Part shown: one piece after another, positions 53,393 through 62,364 of the stretch
Layout of the letters: the number at the start of each line of letters is the position of its first letter
Position numbering within the stretch: the stretch's first letter is position 1
DNA from: Phormidium sp. FACHB-1136
GTDB taxonomy: Bacteria; Cyanobacteriota; Cyanobacteriia; Phormidesmidales; Phormidesmidaceae
Length of the DNA stretch: 64,000 bases
Assembly: GCF_014697375.1 (NCBI RefSeq)
Contig: NZ_JACJRS010000016.1
Location: 1-64,000, forward strand
Direction: 5' to 3'
Program-made: the position numbers and the translations under genes
Notes under the pieces: model-generated
The model's input: the letters and a program-made list of their open reading frames with translations, nothing else
What the model was told of the DNA's origin: nothing
The model's database searches: none

Positions 53393-56005
53393 ATGACCGA
53401 GGACGCCGTGACTGCCCCCGATAACCTGCCCCAACCCTCGCCCCAGGACACCCCCAAGGGCAAGTCCACGAACACGCCCAAGGATGCCGTAGACGGTACT
53501 CTGCTGGGGTTGATCACCCTGGCGCTCTATACCCTCTTCACCCTGCTCCCCGGCAGCAGCACCATGATGACGGCTTGGCCGTGGGTGTTTTTGTGGCAGG
53601 TGGCGCTGTTGTTGCCGATCCTGTGGTTACTCTGGCAGGTATGGCACAAGCCCTTAACGGCTCTAGCCTTGGGGGCAGGGCTAGATTGGGTTGCGGCTCT
53701 GGCGGTGTTGGGGCTGGTTATTTCGACCCTAGCGGCAGAGTTTCATGCCCAGGCGCTTTGGTCTACCTGGGCGGCGCTGGGGGGAATTGCGGCCCTCTAT
53801 GCCCTGCGGGGATGGTTCACCGACACCGACCGGGTGAAGGCGGCACTGTCCTTTCAAGGGTATTTGGCCCTGGCGTTTGTGGTGGTGAGCTTGGGCCTGT
53901 GGACACTGCAAATCTATCGGCCCGAACTGGCTCGGTTGCAGGCGCTTCAGCAGTACGGGGTGGAAACCGCCTTTAGCTTCCAGTTCACGAGCCTGCGCAA
54001 CTGGCAACCCATCGGCCACCAGAACTATGTGGCGGGCTATCTGGTGCTGGTGATTCCCCTGTTTGTGGGGCTGGGGTGGATGGCCCAGGGCTGGCGGCGT
54101 TGGCTGTGGCTGGGGGCCACGGGGCTGGGCTTGGCGAATCTTTATACCACCAGTTCTCGCGGCGGCTGGCTGGCATTGATTGCGGCGGGGTTTGTGGGCT
54201 TGATCGTGGCGCTGATCTACAGTCCCCTACCTCGGCGCTGGGTGTTAGCGGCGGGGGCGGGGGCCACGGCCCTCCTGGCGGTGTTAATCGTCAGCAACAA
54301 TCGCCTCAGTCAAGTCCTCAGTAATCTGGCCAGCGGCAACTTAGCCGGAGGAGAATTCTCCTACCGCTTCGTCACCAATGCGGTGGGCTGGAATATGGGC
54401 AAAAGCGCCCCCCTCACAGGCATCGGCCCCGGCAGTGTGCCCCTCGTCTACCAATACTATCGACCCCACTGGGCCGGACGCGACGCCGAACTGCAATTTC
54501 AACTGCACAGCACCCCCGCCCAGCTTTGGGGCGAATTAGGAATTTGGGGCGTTATCGTTCCCCTGGCCTTGGTGGGTGTGCTTCTCGCCCTGGTGATCCG
54601 CTGGATTCGGGCCGATGCCCGCCAAACGCCCTCTAGCCTGCCGCCGCTGATGGTGTGGTGCCTTCTCTCAGCCTTGGTCGGCTTTGCCCTCATCAGCCTC
54701 ACCGACTACCAACTCGATATTCTCCCCATTAGCGGCGTCCTCATCCTCTATTTCGCCACCCTTTCCCACGCCCTAGTGCCTCGCCCAAAGGCAACAGGTA
54801 AAGGGCACAGGGCACAAGTGTCTCGAACGCTGGCCACCCTGGGCCTGGGCCTTTCCTTGGCCATGACCCTCTGGCTGGTTCCGGTACATCGGGCTTGGGG
54901 GCTGTCTAGCGATGGCTTTGCCGCCCTGGCCAAGCAAGACGTGAATCGTTTTGCCCAAAACCTAGAGCGTGCCCATCAACTGGCCCCCTGGGAACCCTAC
55001 TACCCCTACCAACTGGGCTGGAACCTGGGCGACCTCAGCTACCAGGTGGAGGATAACCCCGACCTGCGGGCGGTGCTGCGGCGAGATGCCATCGCCTGGT
55101 TTGAGGTGGGCAACGCAACCGTGCCTTACCAGGAATTTGGCCACTCCAACCTGGGCTGGCTGCTGATCGAAAACAATCAAGCCGACGCAGCACGGCAATC
55201 CTTCCAGCGATCCATTGCCCTTATTCCCGCCAAGTCGGGGGTGTTTTTTGGCCTGGGTTTTAGCTGTTTGCAACAGGGCAATACCGCCTGCGCCACCGAC
55301 GCCTTGGCCCTGGAACTCCTCCGTCATCCCGTCGTCCTCACCAGTCCCATGTGGCAGTTTGGCTCCCTAGCGCCCCTCTACGCCCCCGTCACCGAACGCC
55401 TAGAAACCCTCTACAGCGAACTGCTGGCCACAGGTGTGGACGATCCTGGTCTAACGGCCTTTTTGCAGCGGGGGCGGGGCACCCTGCGTTGGTGGCTGGG
55501 GGATTTGGCCGGGGCCGCTGAGGATTGGGACAACTCCGGTGGAGTCCTCCAATCTGCCCTGCTGACCCTGGCCGACGGCGGTACCGTGGACACTGAAACC
55601 CTGCCAGAGAGTCCAGCCAAGTACGCCATCGCCGCTTGGCAGACTCCCAGCCAACGCCAAGCCCTACTCAAAAAAGTCTGGGTGACCCAGCCCGAAGACC
55701 TGCCTCAACTGGCCGATAGCCTGCCCGACCCGGAGATGATCGCCACCTTAGCCGCCAGCATGGACAACGCCGCCAACTTTAAAGACTGGCTGCAACGCAC
55801 CGCCCCAAGCTGGCAGCCCCGCAGCGGTCGTCTGGGGTTTGGGGTACTCAGCCGCCACATTGATGGGCCAACCCCCTCAGACTTTTACCCCCGCATTGAA
55901 AATGTGCCCATGGCAAAGTTCTTCTCGGAGGTGATCCCGTCCCCGGTCTTTTTTCCAGCCTTGGATCGGGCGTTGCAGCCCTACCAACAGAAGGCTTTGG
56001 AGTAG
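53393..56005 (+). CDS. O-antigen-ligase-family membrane protein with TPR-like C-terminus (paralogue)
   Basis: This 870-residue paralogue of the protein at 49924 has the same order of parts. About ten membrane helices come first, with QPIGHQNYVAGYLVLVIPLF, TSSRGGWLALIAAG, GIGPGSVPLVYQYYRP and TDYQLDILPISGVLILYF. One helix (LATLGLGLSLAMTLWLV) follows, then a long periplasmic or cytoplasmic helical-repeat region (LAPWEPYYPYQLGWNLGDL; NLGWLLIENNQADAARQSFQ). It lacks the repeat-derived insert. The N-terminal 35 residues are charged and Pro-rich. It probably polymerises or ligates surface glycans. The ATG at 53393 has only a weak ribosome-binding site. Confidence 0.82.
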   Translation: MTEDAVTAPDNLPQPSPQDTPKGKSTNTPKDAVDGTLLGLITLALYTLFTLLPGSSTMMTAWPWVFLWQVALLLPILWLLWQVWHKPLTALALGAGLDWVAALAVLGLVISTLAAEFHAQALWSTWAALGGIAALYALRGWFTDTDRVKAALSFQGYLALAFVVVSLGLWTLQIYRPELARLQALQQYGVETAFSFQFTSLRNWQPIGHQNYVAGYLVLVIPLFVGLGWMAQGWRRWLWLGATGLGLANLYTTSSRGGWLALIAAGFVGLIVALIYSPLPRRWVLAAGAGATALLAVLIVSNNRLSQVLSNLASGNLAGGEFSYRFVTNAVGWNMGKSAPLTGIGPGSVPLVYQYYRPHWAGRDAELQFQLHSTPAQLWGELGIWGVIVPLALVGVLLALVIRWIRADARQTPSSLPPLMVWCLLSALVGFALISLTDYQLDILPISGVLILYFATLSHALVPRPKATGKGHRAQVSRTLATLGLGLSLAMTLWLVPVHRAWGLSSDGFAALAKQDVNRFAQNLERAHQLAPWEPYYPYQLGWNLGDLSYQVEDNPDLRAVLRRDAIAWFEVGNATVPYQEFGHSNLGWLLIENNQADAARQSFQRSIALIPAKSGVFFGLGFSCLQQGNTACATDALALELLRHPVVLTSPMWQFGSLAPLYAPVTERLETLYSELLATGVDDPGLTAFLQRGRGTLRWWLGDLAGAAEDWDNSGGVLQSALLTLADGGTVDTETLPESPAKYAIAAWQTPSQRQALLKKVWVTQPEDLPQLADSLPDPEMIATLAASMDNAANFKDWLQRTAPSWQPRSGRLGFGVLSRHIDGPTPSDFYPRIENVPMAKFFSEVIPSPVFFPALDRALQPYQQKALE

Positions 56006-56063
56006 AAAGACCGCAGCCTACACCACCCCATCCCTCCCTTGGGGCTGGCCGCACATTCTATGC

Positions 56064-56092
56064 AAAAAGCCTTGGACTAGAAGTCCAAGGCT
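56064..56092 (-). terminator. Rho-independent terminator of the PEP-CTERM gene
   Basis: A perfect 11-bp stem (56068-56078 with 56082-56092, AGCCTTGGACT and AGTCCAAGGCT) has a three-base loop. On the minus strand it is followed by TTTTT (56064-56068). It lies about 80 bases after the stop of the PEP-CTERM gene and fits as its terminator. Confidence 0.9.
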
Positions 56093-56170
56093 CAAGGTAG
56101 AAATCCTCTGAAAAGGATGGGTCTGGGTAGAGGGGCTGTGGCCCACGGTGCCCAACCCCTGGGAGGTTAT

Positions 56171-56968
56171 CTAGGCTTCATGGCTGCGACGACGACGGCT
56201 GGCGACCCCCATCAGAGCCAAAGCCCCAAAGCCAAACACTAAGGAGGGTTCCGGAACAGCAGTTCCCACCACCTTAAAGTCGGGGCCATTGTCCAGCGAC
56301 CCAGCGGCGGTAACCCGAACCCCATAGATCAGGCCGTCACCGAGGCCAAAGTCGGCTGCACTAATGCCCCGAGAACCAACAGATTGGATACTGGTGCCAA
56401 TTTCCGTTGTACCCAGACTGAACCCTGCATCGCCCCAAAGAGCCTGGGTGATGGTAAACGCACTGCCCAGCAAGGTACCGCCTGCGCCTAGCGCCTGCAA
56501 GGTCAGGCTGCTGTTCCTGCCGCGCTCCCACACCAGCACATCGCGGGCCGCCCGGTCGAAGTTGAGATCCAGGGTATAGCTCCCCGTATCCTCACCATCA
56601 ATAATGCTGCTGAGGTTTAGGTTACCCAGGTTGGTGACAATATCAGCGGCGGTAGGATCCTCAACAATGACGCCATCGTTGGAAAACTTGCCCCTGTCGG
56701 CACTAGCGGCCCCAGTGTTCCCTCCAGTAAATTTATCGTTGTGGACAATAGTAGCCCCATTCACCAGGGAGAACTGGCTAAAGGTTTGGCCACCGTAGGA
56801 TACAGAATTTAGTAAAATGTCCCCTCTCCAGACGTCGTCGCCTGTGAGGGAACCATCTAGGCTGTAGTTGGTTGTAAAGCTAAAGGCTTCGGCGCGGCTG
56901 GCCCCAACCATCGCAAGGGTAAGGGCAGCGCCTGCGGCTAAGGCAAGCTGGTGAGAACGAAAAGTCAT
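56171..56968 (-). CDS. PEP-CTERM anchored exported protein
   Basis: This 265-residue protein has an N-terminal signal (LALAAGAALTLAMVGASRAEA). A beta-sandwich-like body with many Asn/Asp/Gly turns follows (LNFDRAARDVLVWERGRN; GLGDGLIYGVRVTAAG). It ends with the PEP-CTERM anchor: VPEPSLVFGFGALALMGV, then SRRRRSHEA. Such proteins are sorted by exosortase, often with exopolysaccharide. No exosortase gene is in the window. It is monocistronic, with a strong terminator. The body matches no domain I recognise. Confidence 0.85.
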   Translation of the reverse strand: MTFRSHQLALAAGAALTLAMVGASRAEAFSFTTNYSLDGSLTGDDVWRGDILLNSVSYGGQTFSQFSLVNGATIVHNDKFTGGNTGAASADRGKFSNDGVIVEDPTAADIVTNLGNLNLSSIIDGEDTGSYTLDLNFDRAARDVLVWERGRNSSLTLQALGAGGTLLGSAFTITQALWGDAGFSLGTTEIGTSIQSVGSRGISAADFGLGDGLIYGVRVTAAGSLDNGPDFKVVGTAVPEPSLVFGFGALALMGVASRRRRSHEA

Positions 56969-57453
56969 AAAAAACTCCAGTGTTTCTAAAGGGACTGTAT
57001 TGCTCGCGTGGCTACAGGGTGGAATCTCGGCTTCTCCTTACCTAAGGCAGAGAACAAAACACAGAGAATATACTTAATGTCACACCAGACTTAGCCAAGC
57101 TGCATGTTCATTGTCCCAAAAGGGCATATTCAGCAAGCTGCAACCAATACTAAGCTGGCAAACGCTGTTCTAGCTTAAGGAGATGCGCGAACGTAGTCTC
57201 ATACAGTATCTCAAAGACCTCCGTAATTTCCAGGAAACTCCTGGAACTACTCTCGCGGAATACACCTATATAAAGCTTTTGTAAAGAAAACCAGGAATGT
57301 GCCCCATAGTCGATTCCATGGGCTAAGAAGCATCGTGGGTTCGTCGTTCGATCTTCTCCCCCCCAGGGAGGCAGGTCTTGGGGCTAACGGTCGGCTAGGG
57401 GCGGGTGTATAGTAGAAAACTACATGATTGACTGAGCTTCAGGAGAATCGAGC
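56969..57453. promoter_or_regulatory. Divergent promoter region of the PEP-CTERM and rps1 genes
   Basis: This 485-bp stretch has no gene. A TATAGT (57408-57413) could be a -10 box for rps1, 41 bases before its start, but no good -35 is visible. AACAAAACACAGAGAATATA and TTGTAAAGAAAA are AT-rich spots near 57060 and 57280. I see no riboswitch or tRNA. Confidence 0.3.
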
Positions 57454-58332
57454 TTGACTTTTTCCACCGAAGATTTCGCCAAAGCCCTGGAAGCCCACAG
57501 CTACGATTTTCAGGTGGGCAGCACCGTGCGCGGCACCATTATTGCCCTGGCCAACGATGGCGCAACCGTGGATATTGGGGGCAAGTCCGCCGCCTTTCTA
57601 CCCATCCGCGAGGCCGAGGTGCGGGCCGTCCACAGCCTAGAGGGGCTGCTGGAAGTGGGCGCAGAATATGCCTTCCAGGTGATCAGCGACCAGGATGCCG
57701 ATGGCCAAGTGCGGCTCTCCATCCGCAAACTGAAGGTCAAACAGCTTTGGGAAAAATTGGCCGAAATGGAGGCCCAAAGTGCGGTGATGGAGGCCAAGGT
57801 GACGGGCTTCAACAAGGGCGGCGTGACGGTGGATGTGGAGGGTTTGCGCGGCTTTGTACCCCGTTCTCACCTCAGCAGCGCCCCAGAATCCCTAGAGGAA
57901 CTGGTGGGCCAGCGCCTCACCGTGGGCTTTTTGGAGGTGAGCCAAGCCAACAACAAGCTGGTGATGTCTCAGCGGGCGGCAGCACGGAGCCAGGTGATGG
58001 GGCAGTTGGAACTGGGGCAGCTCATCGAAGGTACCGTAGCCAGCCTCAAACCCTTTGGGGCCTTTGTGGATTTCAACGGCATCACCGGACTACTGCACAT
58101 CAAGCAAATCAGCAAGAACTATATCGAAAACCTGTCCTCGGTGTTGCAGGCGGGTCAGCCGATTAAAGCGGTAGTGATTGCCTTGGATTCGGAGCGCAAC
58201 CGCATTTCCCTCTCCACCCGCGCCCTCGAAAAGTACCCCGGCGAATTTCTGAAGGAGCCAGAAACAGTGATGGCCGAGGCCGAAAACCGCCTGGGCGACG
58301 TGGGCCGAATGCTAGCTGAAAGCGAGGCATAG
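57454..58332 (+). CDS. 30S ribosomal protein S1, cyanobacterial short form
   Basis: S1 binds mRNA and helps translation start. This 292-residue protein has three S1 RNA-binding repeats: about 20-90 (GSTVRGTIIALANDGATVD), 105-175 (EAKVTGFNKGGVTVDVEGLR) and 190-260 (IEGTVASLKPFGAFVDFNG). Bacterial S1 of E. coli type has six; three are normal for cyanobacterial Rps1 proteins. The last repeat has GLLHIKQIS and ISLSTRALE, the most canonical part. The start is TTG at 57454 with AGGAG nine bases upstream. It precedes a Tab2 homologue by two bases, so the two are co-translated. Confidence 0.9.
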   Translation: MTFSTEDFAKALEAHSYDFQVGSTVRGTIIALANDGATVDIGGKSAAFLPIREAEVRAVHSLEGLLEVGAEYAFQVISDQDADGQVRLSIRKLKVKQLWEKLAEMEAQSAVMEAKVTGFNKGGVTVDVEGLRGFVPRSHLSSAPESLEELVGQRLTVGFLEVSQANNKLVMSQRAAARSQVMGQLELGQLIEGTVASLKPFGAFVDFNGITGLLHIKQISKNYIENLSSVLQAGQPIKAVVIALDSERNRISLSTRALEKYPGEFLKEPETVMAEAENRLGDVGRMLAESEA

Positions 58333-58334
58333 CG

Positions 58335-59198
58335 ATGGGTACCGTTTGGGAACTGGATTTTTACTCCCGGCCCTTGCTGGACGAAAACAACAAGCGCCGC
58401 TGGGAAGTGCTGATCTGCGAGGGCATCGTAGACACCCAGGCGAACCCGGCGGAGGGCTTTCGCTACAGCAAGTTTGTGGCCAATACCGAGGTCAACTCCA
58501 CCACGCTGCAAGCGGCCCTAGAGGAAGCCATGGCCCAGGCCCCGACGCCGCCTTCGGGGATTCGCTACTTCCGCTACCAAATGCAGAATATGATCCAGCG
58601 GGCCTGCGAGGGCGTGAGCTTGACGGCCCGCCCCAGCCGCCGCACCCTGGCGCTGAACCAATGGCTGGCGGAACGCAACCAGTCCTTCTATCCCCAGCAG
58701 GAGGGCTACACCACCGCCCCCAGCCCCAGCGTGGCTGCGCCGCCCCCCACTCCCCGCGCTCTGCCCGATGCCCTGATGGGCCAAAAGTGGGCCTTTGTCA
58801 GCCTAGAGGCCAAGTCCTTTCAGGATCTCCCGGATTGGGACATTGGCTTTGGTGAGTCGTTCCCGCTATCTATGGCCGCCGTAGACGACAACGTGGCGAT
58901 TCCAGGGCTGCTGATTTTCTCCCCCCGCGCCAATGCCCTAGCGGCCTGGATGTCGGGGCTGGAACTCTCCCACTGGCGCATTGATATGGGCAAAACCCCG
59001 CAGTTGGTGCTCGAAACCGGAGCCGCCGATAGCTGGATTTTGGCCAGTCTGGCGAACCCTTCCCTGCTGGCCGAGGCCCAACTGTTTGAAGCCGCCAAAC
59101 GCAAGGCCAACCAGGTTCACTTTTTGGGCGTCCAAACCAGCGCCAACAGCGAGTCCTTCGAGGGTTTCTGGCTGCTGCAAGACCTCCCCCTTGGCTAG
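58335..59198 (+). CDS. Tab2/Atab2 family RNA-binding translation factor
   Basis: This 287-residue protein is of the Tab2/Atab2 family (DUF1092), needed in plants and algae for translation of photosystem I psaB mRNA. Family blocks are TVWELDFYSRPLLDENNKRR, WEVLICEGIVD, RYFRYQMQNMIQRACEGV, PSRRTLALNQWLAERN and the C-terminal WILASLANPSLLAEAQLFE, then AKRKANQVHFLGVQTS. It begins two bases after the rps1 stop. The pairing with ribosomal protein S1 hints at a joint role in translation of thylakoid proteins, an inference from location and family. Confidence 0.9.
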   Translation: MGTVWELDFYSRPLLDENNKRRWEVLICEGIVDTQANPAEGFRYSKFVANTEVNSTTLQAALEEAMAQAPTPPSGIRYFRYQMQNMIQRACEGVSLTARPSRRTLALNQWLAERNQSFYPQQEGYTTAPSPSVAAPPPTPRALPDALMGQKWAFVSLEAKSFQDLPDWDIGFGESFPLSMAAVDDNVAIPGLLIFSPRANALAAWMSGLELSHWRIDMGKTPQLVLETGAADSWILASLANPSLLAEAQLFEAAKRKANQVHFLGVQTSANSESFEGFWLLQDLPLG

Positions 59199-59205
59199 GA
59201 ACCCC

Positions 59206-60057
59206 ATGGCGACCCTGCCCCAGCGCATCCTCCATTGGCCCCACTGGCGCACCCTGATCCTCTACGGGGTGCTGTTGCTGATTGCCCTGGTGATGGTATT
59301 CCCCATGCTGTGGCTGGTTAGCACCTCCTTCAAAGGCCCCACGGAAAACCTGCTGGCCTCACCGCCCCAGTTGATTCCCCAGGCTCCCACACTCAATAAC
59401 TACCGCCAGGTGTGGCAGAGCAATCCCTTTTTGCAATACTTCCTCAACAGCACCATCGTGGCGGTGCTCACGGTGTTCAGTAACCTGCTGCTCTGTTCCC
59501 TGGCCGCCTATCCCCTGGCAAGGCTGTCCTTTGTGGGGCGCGAGACCATCCTGGCCCTGATTGTCGCCACCATTATGATCCCCTTCCAGGTGGTGATGAT
59601 CCCGCTGTACATCCTGGCGGTGAATTGGGGCCTGCGCAACAGCTACCTGGGCCTAGTGCTGCCCTACCTAGCCTCCGCCTTCGGCATTTTTTTGATGCGC
59701 CAAGCCTTTCAGGGCGTGCCCAAGGAGCTAGAGGAAGCCGCCCGCATGGATGGCTGTTCTGACCTGGGCATTTGGTGGAACGTGATGATCCCCGCCACTC
59801 GCCCCGCCCTGGTGACCCTGGGTATTTTCGTCTTCATCGGCACCTGGAGCGAATTCCTCTGGCCGCTGATTTTACTCGATCAGCCCGAACGCTACACCCT
59901 GCCCTTGGGGGTGGCCCGTCTGGCCGGAAGCTTCTCCCTCGACTGGCGCTTAATTGCAGCGGGATCGATTCTCTCGGTGCTACCTGCCATTCTGGTGTTT
60001 GTGCTGCTTCAGCGCTACATCGTGCCCACCGAAACGGGCAGCGGGGTGAAGGGGTAA
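59206..60057 (+). CDS. Carbohydrate ABC transporter permease (MalG type)
   Basis: This inner-membrane permease has 283 residues and six predicted helices. The EAA loop contacting the ATPase is EEAARMDGCSDLGIWWNVMI, followed by PATRP. The first helix is LYGVLLLIALVMVFPMLWLV and LVSTSFK follows, typical of the MalG/UgpE group. The frame is open upstream to 58981 within tab2, but the protein starts at MATLPQRILHW (59206), eight bases after the tab2 stop. The other permease, binding protein and ATPase are absent here, so the substrate is unknown. Confidence 0.9.
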   Translation: MATLPQRILHWPHWRTLILYGVLLLIALVMVFPMLWLVSTSFKGPTENLLASPPQLIPQAPTLNNYRQVWQSNPFLQYFLNSTIVAVLTVFSNLLLCSLAAYPLARLSFVGRETILALIVATIMIPFQVVMIPLYILAVNWGLRNSYLGLVLPYLASAFGIFLMRQAFQGVPKELEEAARMDGCSDLGIWWNVMIPATRPALVTLGIFVFIGTWSEFLWPLILLDQPERYTLPLGVARLAGSFSLDWRLIAAGSILSVLPAILVFVLLQRYIVPTETGSGVKG

Positions 60058-60229
60058 GACATACACCGGAACAGCCTGTCCCAGGTTCCAAATCTTCGGT
60101 GAGGGTTGGGTTCCGCTTTGCTGTCCCCAATCTACACTGGAGGTATGTCAGTCAATCAGGGTTCATCCTTGGCCAACCCTGGGCTAGGCGTGACCTAATC
60201 TCCCTAACGTCTGGAGGTCGTCAACACCC

Positions 60230-60826
60230 ATGGCCACAACATCGGAAGAGGTATGGCGCATTTTGGGCGAACTAGCGGAGGCCCAAAAAGAAACGGAACG
60301 ACGGTTAGAGCAACGCTTTCTGGAAAGTGATCAGCGCATGGAGCAGCGCTTTCGGGAAACGGAGAAGCTGATGCGTCGCCAAAACCAGCAGTTCAATGAG
60401 CAGCTTGGCAAACTCGGCAACCGCCTAGGGGAATTTGTGGAATGGCAGGTGCGCCCTGTCGTGGTGCGATTGTTTCAGGAGCGAGGCATTGCCGTCCATG
60501 AGTTTTACCCTGGAGCCTCGGCCCAGCGCGGGGGCGAGGGCATTGAGATTGACCTGCTAGTTGTGAACTCCACGGAGGCCATTTTGGTGGAGGTGAAAAG
60601 CAAGCTCACCCAGGCCGATGTGGATGAGCACCTAGAGCGTCTGAGCAAGTTTAAGCGCCTGATGCCTCGCTACGGTGATGTGCGAGCCATGGGAGCTGTG
60701 GCTGGAATGGTGGTACCCGACGAAGTAGCCCGCTATGCCTATCGCCAAGGGCTGTTTGTAATGGCACAATCGGGGGATAGCGTCGTTATTCTCAATGATG
60801 TCGCCTTTCAACCTCGTCGTTGGTAA
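60230..60826 (+). CDS. Coiled-coil protein with PD-(D/E)XK-like nuclease fold (DUF3782 type)
   Basis: This 198-residue protein has an N-terminal coiled coil (about 10-70, rich in Glu, Gln and Arg, RRLEQRFLESDQRMEQRF). A compact domain follows with GIEIDLLVVNSTEAILVEVK, then SKLTQADVDEHLERL. The Asp and the E-x-K on neighbouring strands are the PD-(D/E)XK core. The pattern matches cyanobacterial DUF3782-type proteins of unknown role, possibly DNA nucleases. It is flanked by an ABC permease and exbD with no tight spacing. The 170 bases upstream hold no feature I can name. Confidence 0.7.
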   Translation: MATTSEEVWRILGELAEAQKETERRLEQRFLESDQRMEQRFRETEKLMRRQNQQFNEQLGKLGNRLGEFVEWQVRPVVVRLFQERGIAVHEFYPGASAQRGGEGIEIDLLVVNSTEAILVEVKSKLTQADVDEHLERLSKFKRLMPRYGDVRAMGAVAGMVVPDEVARYAYRQGLFVMAQSGDSVVILNDVAFQPRRW

Positions 60827-60879
60827 GCGCTAGACGGTAAGCTCTCGTAGTACTATCCCCTAGCCCATCCCGGTTTGCC

Positions 60880-61299
60880 ATGCGTTTCAAAAACCGCTCT
60901 CCCCAATCGCAAATTCCTGAGGTCAACCTCGTCCCCATGATGGACGTGCTGATGACGGTGCTCACCTTTTTCATCATTATTTCCATGGGGTTAACGGGGC
61001 AGCAGATCCTCAACGTGCGCCTGCCCCAATCGGTGGCGGAGGGCGGCCTGGGTGAAGATGAGGTAATTTCTGTAGAAGCCCTGATGGTGGGGCTCGATAA
61101 AGACGGCAACCTTGTGTTCGACAACCAGCCCACCACCTGGAATGCTCTTTCCCAGGAGGTCACCACCTACTTTGCCCAAAACCCAGAGGGCCGCTTAGTC
61201 CTCAAAGCCGACCGAGAATTGACCTACAGCCAAGTCGCGAAACTGCTGGCGGATTTGCGGGCCATCGGTGGCAACCGGGTCTCTTTGGCGGTGGAATAG
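60880..61299 (+). CDS. exbD: Biopolymer transport protein ExbD/TolR
   Basis: This 139-residue inner-membrane protein of the ExbB/ExbD motor energises TonB or TolA. The order is a basic start (MRFKNRSPQ), IPEVNLVPMMDVLMTVLTFF with the family's essential Asp in the membrane segment, and a periplasmic domain with GNLVFDNQPTTW and LVLKADRELTYSQVAKLL, the usual ExbD C-terminus. No exbB lies beside it. Two TonB-like proteins are encoded at 46626-48666, too far for an operon. It could equally serve Tol-type or other motors. Confidence 0.92.
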   Translation: MRFKNRSPQSQIPEVNLVPMMDVLMTVLTFFIIISMGLTGQQILNVRLPQSVAEGGLGEDEVISVEALMVGLDKDGNLVFDNQPTTWNALSQEVTTYFAQNPEGRLVLKADRELTYSQVAKLLADLRAIGGNRVSLAVE

Positions 61300-61463
61300 C
61301 GCCTTGCCTCCCACTCGTTAGGTTGTCGATTACCCAGGGTTTTTCTGTCCTGAAGGCGGGATAGAGGGGTGCCAACTCCATCACCATCGGCAGGATGGCC
61401 GCTGCAAAAGGGAACCTTCTAGGGGATACTTGAGACATCAATGATGACGAAGTGTGACAACCT

Positions 61464-62315
61464 ATGGCCGCTGCGGTTTGCCTGCAAAACGTTCACAAGG
61501 TCTACAACGGCGTGTCCGTGGTCAACGACCTGTCCCTTTCCATCGAGGCGGGGGAGGTGTTTGGGCTGCTGGGGCCAAACGGGGCGGGCAAATCCACCAC
61601 CATTCGCATGGTCACCACCCTGGCCCAGCCCAGCCAGGGGGATATCGTTGTGGCAGGCTATGACGTCAACCGTCAGCAGTTGGAGGTGCGCCGCCAAATT
61701 GGCGTGGTGCTCCAGCAAACCAGCGTCGATGGCGACCTAACGGTGTGGGAAAACATGGAATTCCATGGCCGAATGCACCACATTCCTAAGGCTCAGCGGC
61801 AGCGCAGCATCGATACCTGGCTGGAATATGTGGAGCTTCAGGATCGGCGGGACGACAAGGTAAAAACCCTATCCGGCGGCATGAAGCGGCGGCTGCAAAT
61901 TGCCCGTGCCCTACTGCACAATCCCAAGATCTTGTTTCTGGACGAACCCACGGTGGGCCTCGATCCCCAAACTCGCCGTCGCCTCTGGGAAATTATCCAG
62001 CGCCTCAACCAGCAGGGCATGACCATGCTGCTCACCACCCACTATATGGAAGAGGTGGAGTATCTCTGTAATCGCATCGGCGTCCTCGATCAGGGCAACC
62101 TGATCGAACTGGGCACCCTCGAACAACTGCGCCAGCGCCACGGCCAAGGCATTGTGATGACCCAACGGGATGACCACTGGGACTACCAGTTTTTCCCCAC
62201 CCTAGAAGCCGCCAACGCCTACCTGAGTCAACAACCCGACAAAACGGGTATGATGGTGCGCCCCTCTAACTTAGAGGACATTTTTGTGGAACTCACCGGG
62301 CGCAACCTCGATTAA
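61464..62315 (+). CDS. ABC transporter ATP-binding protein (DrrA/NatA-like)
   Basis: This 283-residue ATPase subunit drives export. Walker A is LLGPNGAGKSTTIRM, the Q loop is near VLQQTSVDG, the signature is LSGGMKRRLQIARALL and Walker B is ILFLDEPTVGLDPQ, followed by the His switch LTTHYMEE. The C-terminal tail (PSNLEDIFVELTGRNLD) is typical of the DrrA/ABC-2 exporter group. Its membrane partner is not visible downstream; the next gene is a soluble protein. The cargo is unknown. Confidence 0.92.
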   Translation: MAAAVCLQNVHKVYNGVSVVNDLSLSIEAGEVFGLLGPNGAGKSTTIRMVTTLAQPSQGDIVVAGYDVNRQQLEVRRQIGVVLQQTSVDGDLTVWENMEFHGRMHHIPKAQRQRSIDTWLEYVELQDRRDDKVKTLSGGMKRRLQIARALLHNPKILFLDEPTVGLDPQTRRRLWEIIQRLNQQGMTMLLTTHYMEEVEYLCNRIGVLDQGNLIELGTLEQLRQRHGQGIVMTQRDDHWDYQFFPTLEAANAYLSQQPDKTGMMVRPSNLEDIFVELTGRNLD

Positions 62316-62364
62316 AGGCGGTATCGTAGGAGCGATGTATCCTCGCCCCTAGGGAACAACCGCC

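Noticed and set aside
58981-59205. Extended start of the sugar permease
   Set aside because: These codons overlap tab2 in another frame and do not look like a permease N-terminus.
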